Of a DNA stretch of 64,000 nucleotides, positions 8,617 to 16,048 are shown in pieces. The DNA is from Sphingosinicella soli. GTDB lineage: Bacteria > Pseudomonadota > Alphaproteobacteria > Sphingomonadales > Sphingomonadaceae. The position numbers and the translations under genes are program-made. The DNA is taken from the NCBI RefSeq assembly GCF_014199685.1, contig NZ_JACHNZ010000003.1, positions 56,786-120,785 on the forward strand. The letters are read 5' to 3'. Below the pieces are notes generated by a model. It ran no database searches. It saw nothing but the letters and a program-made list of their open reading frames with translations, and was not told the DNA's origin. Within the stretch, counting starts at the first letter, position 1; every line of letters begins with the position of its first letter.

Positions 8617-9485
8617 TGCGTTCGCACCCCGTAGCCATCGCCTTTGCGCTCGCCATGCTCTCCGCCCCGGCTGCCGCAGCCGAACCCGCGTCGGTCCCCT
8701 ATGCCATGCCCGAAACCGAAACGTGGGACATGACCTCGGCCGACGGACAGGCGTTCCGCATCTTCGTCTCACGCCCCTCCGCGCCAGCGCCCGAGGGCGG
8801 CTATCCGATCCTCTACGTACTCGACGGCAACGCGATGTTCGCGGGCTTCGCCGAAGCCCGCCGCATCCAGAGCTTCGGGAGCAGCGGCATCGACAAGATG
8901 ATCGTCGTGGGCGTCGGCCACCCCGGCGAGCAGATCTACGACGGGCGGCGCATGTTCGATTTCACCGCCCCGATCGAGACCCCCGCGCTGAAGCAGGCCT
9001 ACGCCGGGCATCAAAGCGGCGGCCGCGACCGGTTCGTGAAATTCCTGCTCGACGAGCTGCGTCCCGCGATCGGGCAGCGGTATGCGGTGAGTCCGTACTG
9101 GCAATCGCTCTATGGCCATTCGCTCGGCGGCCTGTTCGCGCTCCACGTGCTCTATTCCCGGCCCGGCGCGTTCCGCACGATCATCGCGGCGAGCCCGTCG
9201 ATCTGGTGGGATAACCAGTCGATCCTGGCCGAAGAGGCGGCGTTCAGGGCGCAGATCGAAAAGACCCCCGGCACCGGCAAGGCGAGCAGTCTGCTGCTGA
9301 TGGCGGGGGAACGGGAAGACGAAGGCAATATCGCGGGCGACACGAAGGCGCTCGCAGAGCGCATGGCCGCGCTTTCCGGACAAGGCCTGCGCAGCGACTT
9401 CATCATGCTGGACGATGAAACCCACATCTCGGTGCCGAGCCGGTCGGTCACCGCGACCCTGCGCGCCGCCGCGCGCCAGCGTTAA
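8616..9485 (+). CDS. Secreted alpha/beta hydrolase, putative esterase (esterase D/IroE-like)
   Basis: This is a 289-residue protein with an N-terminal signal peptide (hydrophobic VAIAFALAMLSAPAAAA, probable cleavage near residue 21-22). The alpha/beta-hydrolase core has its nucleophile at Ser169 in LYGHSLGG and a C-terminal histidine in DDETHISVP. The YVLDGNAMF segment and the overall spacing fit the putative esterase family, which includes siderophore esterases such as IroE/Fes-like proteins and S-formylglutathione hydrolase relatives. An AGGAGA ribosome-binding site precedes ATG 8616, which overlaps the amidase stop. It is the last gene of the first operon and is predicted to be periplasmic, so it may process a substrate before import. 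It is convergent with the amidohydrolase gene, 10 bases away. Confidence 0.8.
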   Translation: MRSHPVAIAFALAMLSAPAAAAEPASVPYAMPETETWDMTSADGQAFRIFVSRPSAPAPEGGYPILYVLDGNAMFAGFAEARRIQSFGSSGIDKMIVVGVGHPGEQIYDGRRMFDFTAPIETPALKQAYAGHQSGGRDRFVKFLLDELRPAIGQRYAVSPYWQSLYGHSLGGLFALHVLYSRPGAFRTIIAASPSIWWDNQSILAEEAAFRAQIEKTPGTGKASSLLLMAGEREDEGNIAGDTKALAERMAALSGQGLRSDFIMLDDETHISVPSRSVTATLRAAARQR

Positions 9486-9495
9486 ACGACTTCTC

Positions 9496-11247
9496 TCAGG
9501 GCGCCTTCGCGGCGCCCAGTTCCGTCAGGTTCCCGAACACCGGCTTTCCTTCGAACAGCGTCACCATCACCTTCGCCGTGCCGATGTCGAGGGGCGCGAG
9601 CGTGAAGATGTCGCGGTCCAGGATGATGAGGTCGGCGCTCTTGCCCGGCGCGATCGATCCGGTCAGCGTCTCGAAACCGTTCGCATACGCCACATTGATC
9701 GTGTGCGCCCGAATTGCTTCTTCCAGCGTGATCGCCTCACCCGGCAGCAGCGGCGGCGATGCGGTGTCCTCGTAATTCACGCGCGTCACCGCGACCTGAA
9801 GGCCATGCAACGGGTTCGCCGTCGCCACCGGCCAGTCCGCGCCGTAGGCGATCATGCCGCCGCCCGAAACGACGCCGTGCGCGGGATAAATATACTGCGA
9901 CCGCACCGGGCCCACGGCCTGCTTGGTGAGGTCCATGTAAGGATAATTGCTCGACCATGTCGGTTGCAGCTGCGCGATCACGCCCAGCGCGCCGAAGCGC
10001 GGCTGATCGGCGGGGTCGATGATATTGAGGTGCGAGACCATCGGGCGGTTGGCGGTGCCGTTCTTCTCGATCGCTGCAGCGAAGGCATCCAGCGCCACGC
10101 GCGTCGCGCGATCTCCGATCGCGTGGACATGCGGCTGCAAGCCCTCCTTGCCGAGCGTGGTGATCGCCTCCGTCAACGTCTCGGGGGGGATCTGCAGCGG
10201 CCCGCGATGGTCGCCCGCATGCGCATAGGGCGCGATCATCGCTGCGGTCTGCTGCGGGATCACGCCATCGACATAGAATTTGACCGATTTCGCGCTGATC
10301 CCCCATCCGGCGGCGCGCTCCGAGGCCGCGACGATGACGGGAATCTGTTCGAGCCCGCGCTCGTTTTCCCATTTGAACGCCAGCGACACATGCGCCGTCA
10401 GCGCGCCGCGATCCTTTACAGCGTGATAGGCGGCCAGCGTTTCGCTCGTTCCGTCTGCCGTCAGATCGATTCCCGCATCATGCCAGTTGGTGATGCCCAG
10501 GCTGTTGAAATGGTGCGCGACATAAACAATCGACTGCTGCAACTCTTCCGTGCTCGGCTTTGGGATCAGCTTGCCCACCAGCCCCATCGCCGCTTCCTGC
10601 AGCCCGCCCACCGGTTCGCCCGTCACCGGGTCTCGGTCGATATGCCCGTTCGCGGGATCGGGCGTGTCTTTCGTGATGCCCGCAATCTCCAGCGTTTTGG
10701 AATTTACCCAATAGGTATGCCCGCCGATGGATTCGAAGATCAGCGGCCGCTGCGTCGTCACCGCATCGAGTGCTTCCTTGCGCGGCACGCCTTTGGGCGG
10801 AAACAGCGCGTCCTGCCAGCCGACACCGTAAACCGGCGCATCGCCGGGCGCGGCGGCCACGCAGGCCGTTATGATCCGCTGGTAATCTTCCAGCGTCTTG
10901 CCCTCGTGCAGCGAGCAGCGTGTGTAGGCCATGCCGCCGAATACGGGGTGCACATGCGCGTCGCCGAACGCCGGCATCAAAAGTCGCCCGCCGAGATCGA
11001 CGGTGCGTGTACCCGCCCCGTTATAGGCCTGAATGTCCTTCATCGATCTGACAGCGACGATCTTGCCTTCGTCGATCGCCACCGCCTCCGCCCAGGGCTG
11101 CGCCGTCTCCACCGTATAGACACGGGCATTCGCCAGGATCAGGTCGGCAGCCGGTGTTTGCCCCGTCTGTCCCGCACAGGACGCCAGAAGAACCGCACCG
11201 AAAGCGGCGGCTCCCCGCTGCAGGAGAGTGTGGGAAGACGTCGTCAT
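9496..11247 (-). CDS. Lipoprotein amidohydrolase (YtcJ-like, amidohydrolase_3 family)
   Basis: This is a 583-residue metal-dependent amidohydrolase with a lipoprotein signal: hydrophobic AFGAVLLASC with the lipobox cysteine at residue 24. It is therefore probably anchored in the periplasm. The N-terminal composite domain (ADLILANARVYTVETAQPWAEAVAIDEGKIVAV) precedes the metal site GDAHVHP (His98, His100). A later HVHAIGDRAT motif carries further metal-ligand histidines, as in the YtcJ family. I chose ATG 11247 because it starts directly before the signal peptide; the frame stays open to 11364 inside the TonB receptor gene. It lies downstream of the TonB receptor in the same direction, but a strong hairpin (11273-11301) separates them. 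Substrates of YtcJ-like proteins are generally unassigned. Confidence 0.85.
   Translation of the reverse strand: MTTSSHTLLQRGAAAFGAVLLASCAGQTGQTPAADLILANARVYTVETAQPWAEAVAIDEGKIVAVRSMKDIQAYNGAGTRTVDLGGRLLMPAFGDAHVHPVFGGMAYTRCSLHEGKTLEDYQRIITACVAAAPGDAPVYGVGWQDALFPPKGVPRKEALDAVTTQRPLIFESIGGHTYWVNSKTLEIAGITKDTPDPANGHIDRDPVTGEPVGGLQEAAMGLVGKLIPKPSTEELQQSIVYVAHHFNSLGITNWHDAGIDLTADGTSETLAAYHAVKDRGALTAHVSLAFKWENERGLEQIPVIVAASERAAGWGISAKSVKFYVDGVIPQQTAAMIAPYAHAGDHRGPLQIPPETLTEAITTLGKEGLQPHVHAIGDRATRVALDAFAAAIEKNGTANRPMVSHLNIIDPADQPRFGALGVIAQLQPTWSSNYPYMDLTKQAVGPVRSQYIYPAHGVVSGGGMIAYGADWPVATANPLHGLQVAVTRVNYEDTASPPLLPGEAITLEEAIRAHTINVAYANGFETLTGSIAPGKSADLIILDRDIFTLAPLDIGTAKVMVTLFEGKPVFGNLTELGAAKAP
9499..9517. 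terminator. Hairpin between convergent genes
   Basis: GGGCGCC (9499-9505) pairs with GGCGCCC (9511-9517) around the loop TTCGC. It overlaps the last codons of the leftward amidohydrolase gene and lies 14 bases beyond the esterase stop. No T-run follows on either strand, so it is only a plausible bidirectional terminator. Confidence 0.35.
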
Positions 11248-11272
11248 CAGAATACTCGCGTTCAAAACGATG

Positions 11273-11301
11273 TCGGGAGCGCGACCGTGCCGCGCTCCCG
11301 A
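11273..11301 (-). terminator. Strong hairpin after the siderophore-type TonB receptor gene
   Basis: TCGGGAGCGCG (11273-11283) and CGCGCTCCCGA (11291-11301) form a perfect 11-bp stem with a 7-base loop, just 8 bases after the receptor stop. On the minus strand a short TTTT occurs a few bases downstream. It probably terminates or attenuates transcription before the amidohydrolase gene. Confidence 0.65.
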
Positions 11302-11309
11302 AAGGTTGA

Positions 11310-13424
11310 CTAGAACTTGCGTGTGATCGACGCCAGCAACGTGCGATCCTTCGCTGCCGTGCACAACCCGTGGGTCGGGGCGAGCAGCGAACAGAGGTCA
11401 TAGTATTTCTTGTTGAACAGGTTGCTGGCGTTCACCGAAGCGACCCACTGGCCGCCGGTTGCCGAAATCATGGCATCGACCAGTGTCACCGACGGTGTCA
11501 GGAAGGCCTGGCCCGCGTCGATCTTGTTGCCGATATGGCGCACACCCGCGCCGGTGCGTACCTGCCAGTCGTCTCCCACCATGAACGTCTTCGATCCCCA
11601 GATCGAAGCGAGCTGCCGGGGCTGCGCCGCAAGTCGGTCGCCCTCAACCAGCGTAGAGCTGGACGCGATCACCTTCGCATCGATGTAGCTGTATGATGCC
11701 GTAAGTTCGAAGTTTTCGGGCATGCGCACGACCGCTTCAACCTCGACACCCGTCGACCCGACGGACCCGCCCTGGATGAAGTTCTGGATGTTGCCCGGAT
11801 CCTGCGAGATGTAGTTCGATTCCTTGATGTCGAAATAAGCGACGCTGAGCAGCGCGCCGCGCATCGGTTCCCACTTCACGCCGCCTTCGTACTGGCGCGC
11901 GGTGCGGGGCGCATACGGGTTTCCGAAGAAATCGCCGCCCGGAACCGGCAGGAAGGATTCGGCGTAGTTGAAATAGGGCGAAACCCCTTTCACCACCTCG
12001 GCGATAATGCCGCCGCGGAACGACCATGCCGTCTGCGAAAGCTCCGACACGCCGTTGCGCTTCGAGGTCGCCTTGTCGCGGCGCAGGCCGAGCACGACGT
12101 GCACACGGTCGGCGTAGCTCATCTGGTTCTGAACATAGAAGCCGAGCTGCGTGCTCTTGTAGTCGAGGAAATTGAACGCGCCGAAATCGAACGGCACGCC
12201 ATATTCGGGATCATAGATGTCGATGGGCGGCGGTGCCGGGAACGGGAAGAAGTCGAGATACGAGAAACCCTCGTCCTTGCTCTGCTTGAACCAGGTGTAA
12301 TCGACGCCGAGCAGCACCTTGTGTTCGATCGCGCCGGTCGTGAAATCGATGGAGATGTTGTTGTCGCTGTTGAAGACCTTGCTCTTCTCGTAGTTCACGT
12401 AGAACTCTCGGCGAAGCAGCGTTTCCGCTTCGTCCTCCCACGGCTCGGCTGTGTAGTTGGCGTAGACCTCCTTGTAGTCCGTATCCATGTGGCTGTAGCG
12501 CGAGGCACTGCGGAACGCGATCGCGTCATTGAACCTGTGCGAGAAGATCAGCGCGGCGGACGCATATTCGGTGTCCATCCCGTTGAAGCCGGGTTCGCCC
12601 TGATAGAAGTTGAACTTCACCCGCTCCGCCTCGTTCGGCGCGAGAAGCGACTTGAAAATCGGCGCGTAGCCGAGCGAGCCCTGCTTGTCCTTCTGGTACA
12701 GGCCGATCAGCGTGATGTCGGTGTTCGGGCCGGGCTGGAAACGCAGCGACGGGTTGATGAGCAGGCGGTCGTCCGGCGTGCCCCACTGCGTCTTGCCTTC
12801 GCGCAGCACACCCACGAAACGCGCCGCAACGCCTTCGGCGAGCGGCCCGGTGATGTCAATCTGGCCCTGGATGCGGTCGTCGGTGCCGACGATGATGCCC
12901 GCCTCGCCGCCGAATTCGAACTGGGGCAGCTTGCTGACTGCATTGAGCACGCCGCCGGGGCCGCCCGCGCCGTAAAGCACGGATGAAGGCCCGCGCAGCA
13001 CTTCGGCGCGTTCAAGCGTGAAGGTTTCGAGGCGCGCGCCGTAGATGAAATCGGGCATCCGCTTCAGCCCGTCGAGATACTGCGCCGCGTCGAAACCGCG
13101 CGTCAGCACGAAATCGCCGCGCGAATCGACGCTGTTGTTGGAGGCGACGCCGGCGCTGTAGCGATAGATGTCCTGGAAATCGACGACCGTGCGATCCTGA
13201 AAATCCTGGGCGGTGACGACACTGATCGACTGCGGCACTTCGGTAAGCGGCGTGTCGGTCTTGGTCGCCGCCACGGCACGCTCTGCCGTCACGATGATGC
13301 TGTCTTCATCGTCGACCACCTGCGCAAGCGCAGCCGCAGGCAGCAGCGCCGCGCAGCTTGTTGAAAGCAGCGCCAGTCGGAACATCGACGTTATCGAACC
13401 GGAATTTTGAACCGTGCGTGTCAT
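11310..13424 (-). CDS. TonB-dependent siderophore-type receptor
   Basis: This is a 704-residue outer-membrane receptor. It has a signal peptide (MFRLALLSTSCAALLPAAALAQ) and a TonB-box region (DSIIVTAERAV). The plug domain starts TEVPQSISVVTAQDFQDRTVVD and contains TRGFDAAQYLDGL and EVLRGPSSVLYGAGGPGG, landmarks of the TonB-dependent siderophore receptor subfamily (FhuA/FpvA type). A 22-strand barrel follows, ending with the C-terminal aromatic residue in LLASITRKF. A GGGGG ribosome-binding site precedes ATG 13424. It is divergent from a PepSY transmembrane gene, a common pairing for ferric-siderophore uptake and reduction. The shared upstream region carries paired GGGTAA sites. Transport of a non-iron ligand cannot be excluded. 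Confidence 0.9.
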   Translation of the reverse strand: MTRTVQNSGSITSMFRLALLSTSCAALLPAAALAQVVDDEDSIIVTAERAVAATKTDTPLTEVPQSISVVTAQDFQDRTVVDFQDIYRYSAGVASNNSVDSRGDFVLTRGFDAAQYLDGLKRMPDFIYGARLETFTLERAEVLRGPSSVLYGAGGPGGVLNAVSKLPQFEFGGEAGIIVGTDDRIQGQIDITGPLAEGVAARFVGVLREGKTQWGTPDDRLLINPSLRFQPGPNTDITLIGLYQKDKQGSLGYAPIFKSLLAPNEAERVKFNFYQGEPGFNGMDTEYASAALIFSHRFNDAIAFRSASRYSHMDTDYKEVYANYTAEPWEDEAETLLRREFYVNYEKSKVFNSDNNISIDFTTGAIEHKVLLGVDYTWFKQSKDEGFSYLDFFPFPAPPPIDIYDPEYGVPFDFGAFNFLDYKSTQLGFYVQNQMSYADRVHVVLGLRRDKATSKRNGVSELSQTAWSFRGGIIAEVVKGVSPYFNYAESFLPVPGGDFFGNPYAPRTARQYEGGVKWEPMRGALLSVAYFDIKESNYISQDPGNIQNFIQGGSVGSTGVEVEAVVRMPENFELTASYSYIDAKVIASSSTLVEGDRLAAQPRQLASIWGSKTFMVGDDWQVRTGAGVRHIGNKIDAGQAFLTPSVTLVDAMISATGGQWVASVNASNLFNKKYYDLCSLLAPTHGLCTAAKDRTLLASITRKF

Positions 13425-13715
13425 GGTTACCCCCTTTGTTTCATCAGCTGCGAATTGCCGGACGCGTGTGTCTGTCTATCCCCGGCTCCTACATCACACA
13501 TTCAACAACAGTCTTGGCACCCTGCGAACGGCTATTGAGGGTAATGAGACGCAAAGACGGGTAAGGAAAAAGACCCGCCCCCGGGTAGCGGCTTGTCGCC
13601 GCGCAAATGGCAGAGTTCTCACGTTTTCTGACACCAACGTTTACCCGGTTGGCGGGGCAGCTTACCCTTTCGTCACGTTGCGGTCGGCGCCTCGTAACGG
13701 CACCATGCTACCGCC
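13425..13715. promoter_or_regulatory. Divergent promoter region with two paired GGGTAA sites
   Basis: This 291-base gap lies between the receptor (leftward) and the PepSY gene (rightward). On the plus strand GGGTAA occurs at 13539-13544 and 13559-13564 (20 bases apart). On the minus strand it occurs at 13667-13662 and 13646-13641 (21 bases apart), so one pair points towards each gene. The first decamer, GGGTAATGAG, matches 9 of 10 bases of GGGTAATGCG in the LuxR/HyuA intergenic region. I did not recognise a good Fur box. The pairing suggests two binding sites for one regulator, perhaps the MalT-type protein. Confidence 0.5.
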
Positions 13716-14807
13716 ATGACATCTGAAACACAGCAGCCCCGCCGATCGGTTCGAAGCCGGATCGTGAAATATCATCGCTGGCTCGGCCTCGGCGCCGCGC
13801 TGTTCTGGCTGGTCCAGGCCATCACCGGCACGATGCTCAGTTTTCACTTCGAACTGGAGGATGCGGCGCTCACCACGGCGCATCGGCCTACCGATCCGGC
13901 CGCGATTGAACGGACGATCGACGGTTTCGCTTCAGCTGGGGGGAATGCCGGAGTCACATGGATATGGACGACCGCAGGGCTTCCCGATCGCTACATCATC
14001 CTGTTTTCCGATCCCGGCGGCACGATGCGCAAGGCCTATATCGACGGCGCCGGCGATGTCCTGCGCGATCGTCGGGCCGATGATTACAGTTTTCTGGGTC
14101 TGATGCGCGAGATTCACCTGACGCTGGTGGCAGGCACCTTGGGCCACTGGCTCCTGGCCGTCTCCGGGCTGCTGCTCGTAACCAACCTGATCTTCGGGGT
14201 CGTCACGGCCTGGCCGCGGAAAGGCCAGTGGCGCAGCGTCTTGAAGCCCGTCGGAACGGCGGGAACCCGTGCGGGCCTCTATTCGTGGCATCGCGCCGTA
14301 GGCATGTGGGCAGCCGCTCCCGCGATCGTGATCGCGGCGACGGGGACGCTCATCCTGCTCGAGCAGCCGCTGCGCGATCTCGCCGGCGTTCCCGATATCA
14401 CGCTGCCCGCCAACCCGCCGGCAGGCCCGGGCGTCGGCTTTGCCGCGGCCTCACGCGCGGCCGTGGAGGCCATTCCCGGCAGCCGCTTCGTGGGCACCGC
14501 CTTCCCGTCGGCGGAGGATGCCAGCTATTATGCCTGGGTGCGCGCGCCCGGCGAGCTTTATCGCGGCGGATACGGCGGCAGCCTCGTCATCGTCGACGCC
14601 AACACCGGCGGCGTACGCGGCGCCTGGCCCGCCACGGAGGCTGATCCCGCCCAGGCCGCCATCGGCGCCTTCTACCCGCTTCACACGGGCGAAAGCCTCG
14701 GCACGCCGGGACGCATCATGACGATGACTGTCGGTCTCTGGCTCACCGTCACCATCCTTCTCGGGGTCACCCTGTGGCTCCGCCGCCGTCCGACCGCGCG
14801 GGGCTGA
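13716..14807 (+). CDS. PepSY-associated transmembrane protein (putative ferric-siderophore reductase)
   Basis: This is a 363-residue inner-membrane protein of the PepSY_TM family. It has about four transmembrane helices: near residues 20-45 (WLGLGAALFWLVQAITGTML), 142-168, 195-220 and at the C-terminus. Histidines sit in the typical positions: KYHRWLGLG, REIHLTLVAGTLGHWL and SWHRAVGMW, which are candidate haem or metal ligands. PepSY_TM proteins beside siderophore receptors are proposed to reduce imported ferric siderophores (FoxB/FiuB-like), which supports iron uptake for the divergent receptor. It is convergent with the CoA-transferase gene, with only 4 bases between the stops. Confidence 0.85.
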   Translation: MTSETQQPRRSVRSRIVKYHRWLGLGAALFWLVQAITGTMLSFHFELEDAALTTAHRPTDPAAIERTIDGFASAGGNAGVTWIWTTAGLPDRYIILFSDPGGTMRKAYIDGAGDVLRDRRADDYSFLGLMREIHLTLVAGTLGHWLLAVSGLLLVTNLIFGVVTAWPRKGQWRSVLKPVGTAGTRAGLYSWHRAVGMWAAAPAIVIAATGTLILLEQPLRDLAGVPDITLPANPPAGPGVGFAAASRAAVEAIPGSRFVGTAFPSAEDASYYAWVRAPGELYRGGYGGSLVIVDANTGGVRGAWPATEADPAQAAIGAFYPLHTGESLGTPGRIMTMTVGLWLTVTILLGVTLWLRRRPTARG

Positions 14808-14811
14808 GCCT

Positions 14812-15993
14812 TCAGATCACACCCTCATCGTGCAGGCTGGTCATCTGCGGCCGGCTCATCCCAAGAATATCGCCGTAGATCTCCTCGTTGTGCTGGCCAA
14901 GCTCCGGCCCCGCCCACGCGACCTCGCCCGGCGTTTCGGAGAGTTTGGGGAAGACGTTCTGCATCCACAGGTTCTGAAAGGCCGGGTGCTTCACCTTGAT
15001 GATGGCCTCGCGCGCTTTGAAGTGCGGGTCTTCCAGCATGTCGGACGCCTTGTAGATCTTGCCCCCCGGCACGCCGTGCGTTTCAAGGTGTGCCAGCAGA
15101 TCGCCGCTGGACCATGTCCGTGTCCAGGCATCGATCATCGCGTCCAGTTCCACTTGATTTTCGCCGCGCGCATGGTGCGTGGCGTAGCGCGCGTCGCTGC
15201 CCAGTTCCGGCCGCCCCATCGCTTCGGCCATGCGTTTCCACACGCTGTCCTGATTCGCGGCGATCAGGATTTCGCCGTCCTTCGTGGAATAGACGTTGGA
15301 AGGCGCGACCTTGGGCAAAATCGCCCCGGTCCGCTCGCGCGTGAACCCGGCTTCGGTATATTCGGGAATGGTCGATTCCATCATGGCCAGCACCGCTTCA
15401 TAGATCGCGGAGTCGACCACCTGCCCCTGCCCCGTCCGGTTGCGGTGCTGCAGGGCCATCAGCGCGCCGAGGCAGGCGAACGTCGCGGCCAGCGAATCGC
15501 CGATCGAAAGGCCGACGCGACTCGGCGGCGTAGATGGATCGCCCGCGAGGTTGCGAATTCCCCCCATGGCCTCGCCGATCGATCCATAGCCCGCGCGCGG
15601 CGCGTAGGGGCCGGTCTGGCCGAAGCCCGTCACGCGGATCATGATGAGGCCTGGGTTCGTGGCCGAGAGTTGATCGTAGCCCAGATTCCACTTCTCCATA
15701 GTCCCGGCGCGAAAATTTTCGAGCAGGAAGTCCGATTTCGCCACGAGCTTCCGCACGATCTCCTGCCCGCGCGGATCGCGCAGGTTGAGCGTGATGCTCT
15801 TCTTGTTGCGCGCCACGACCGGCCACCAGACCGGCTTGTTCCGGCCCCACTCACGCATCGGATCGCCCACGCCCGGCGCCTCGATCTTGATGACCTCTGC
15901 GCCGTGATCGGCCATCAGCTGTCCGCAGAAAGGCCCGGCGATCAGTTGCCCCATTTCGACAAGTCGCAACCCCTGCAACGCACCAGACGCCAT
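14812..15993 (-). CDS. CaiB/BaiF family class III CoA-transferase
   Basis: This is a 393-residue class III CoA-transferase, which moves CoA between carboxylic acids in the cytoplasm. It starts with the family-typical GLRLVEMGQLIAGPFCGQLMADHGAEVIKIE and has Asp166 in GLSIGDSLAA at the position of the catalytic aspartate. GRGQ-like GQGQVVDSAIYEA follows. It is the last gene of the long leftward block, after a TonB receptor and a 12-bp hairpin (16012-16039). Expression may therefore be lower than, or separate from, the upstream genes. Together with the acyl-CoA dehydrogenase, MaoC hydratase and CitE-like lyase upstream it would supply the CoA-activation step. The acid substrate is unknown; a C5 dicarboxylate is one possibility. 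Confidence 0.88.
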   Translation of the reverse strand: MASGALQGLRLVEMGQLIAGPFCGQLMADHGAEVIKIEAPGVGDPMREWGRNKPVWWPVVARNKKSITLNLRDPRGQEIVRKLVAKSDFLLENFRAGTMEKWNLGYDQLSATNPGLIMIRVTGFGQTGPYAPRAGYGSIGEAMGGIRNLAGDPSTPPSRVGLSIGDSLAATFACLGALMALQHRNRTGQGQVVDSAIYEAVLAMMESTIPEYTEAGFTRERTGAILPKVAPSNVYSTKDGEILIAANQDSVWKRMAEAMGRPELGSDARYATHHARGENQVELDAMIDAWTRTWSSGDLLAHLETHGVPGGKIYKASDMLEDPHFKAREAIIKVKHPAFQNLWMQNVFPKLSETPGEVAWAGPELGQHNEEIYGDILGMSRPQMTSLHDEGVI

Positions 15994-16011
15994 TCTTCAC
16001 TCCTTCAGACC

Positions 16012-16039
16012 CTCCGGATCGGCAGCCGCCGATCCGGAG
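16012..16039 (-). terminator. 12-bp perfect hairpin between TonB receptor and CoA-transferase genes
   Basis: CTCCGGATCGGC (16012-16023) and GCCGATCCGGAG (16028-16039) pair perfectly around the 4-base loop AGCC. It lies 9 bases after the receptor stop and 18 bases before the next start. No U-tract follows, so partial termination or mRNA 3'-end protection are both possible. Confidence 0.6.
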
Positions 16040-16048
16040 CGCATTCAT

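Noticed and set aside
13425..13715. Fur box in front of the siderophore-type receptor
   Set aside because: I looked for a GATAATGAT-like 19-mer and saw no convincing match.
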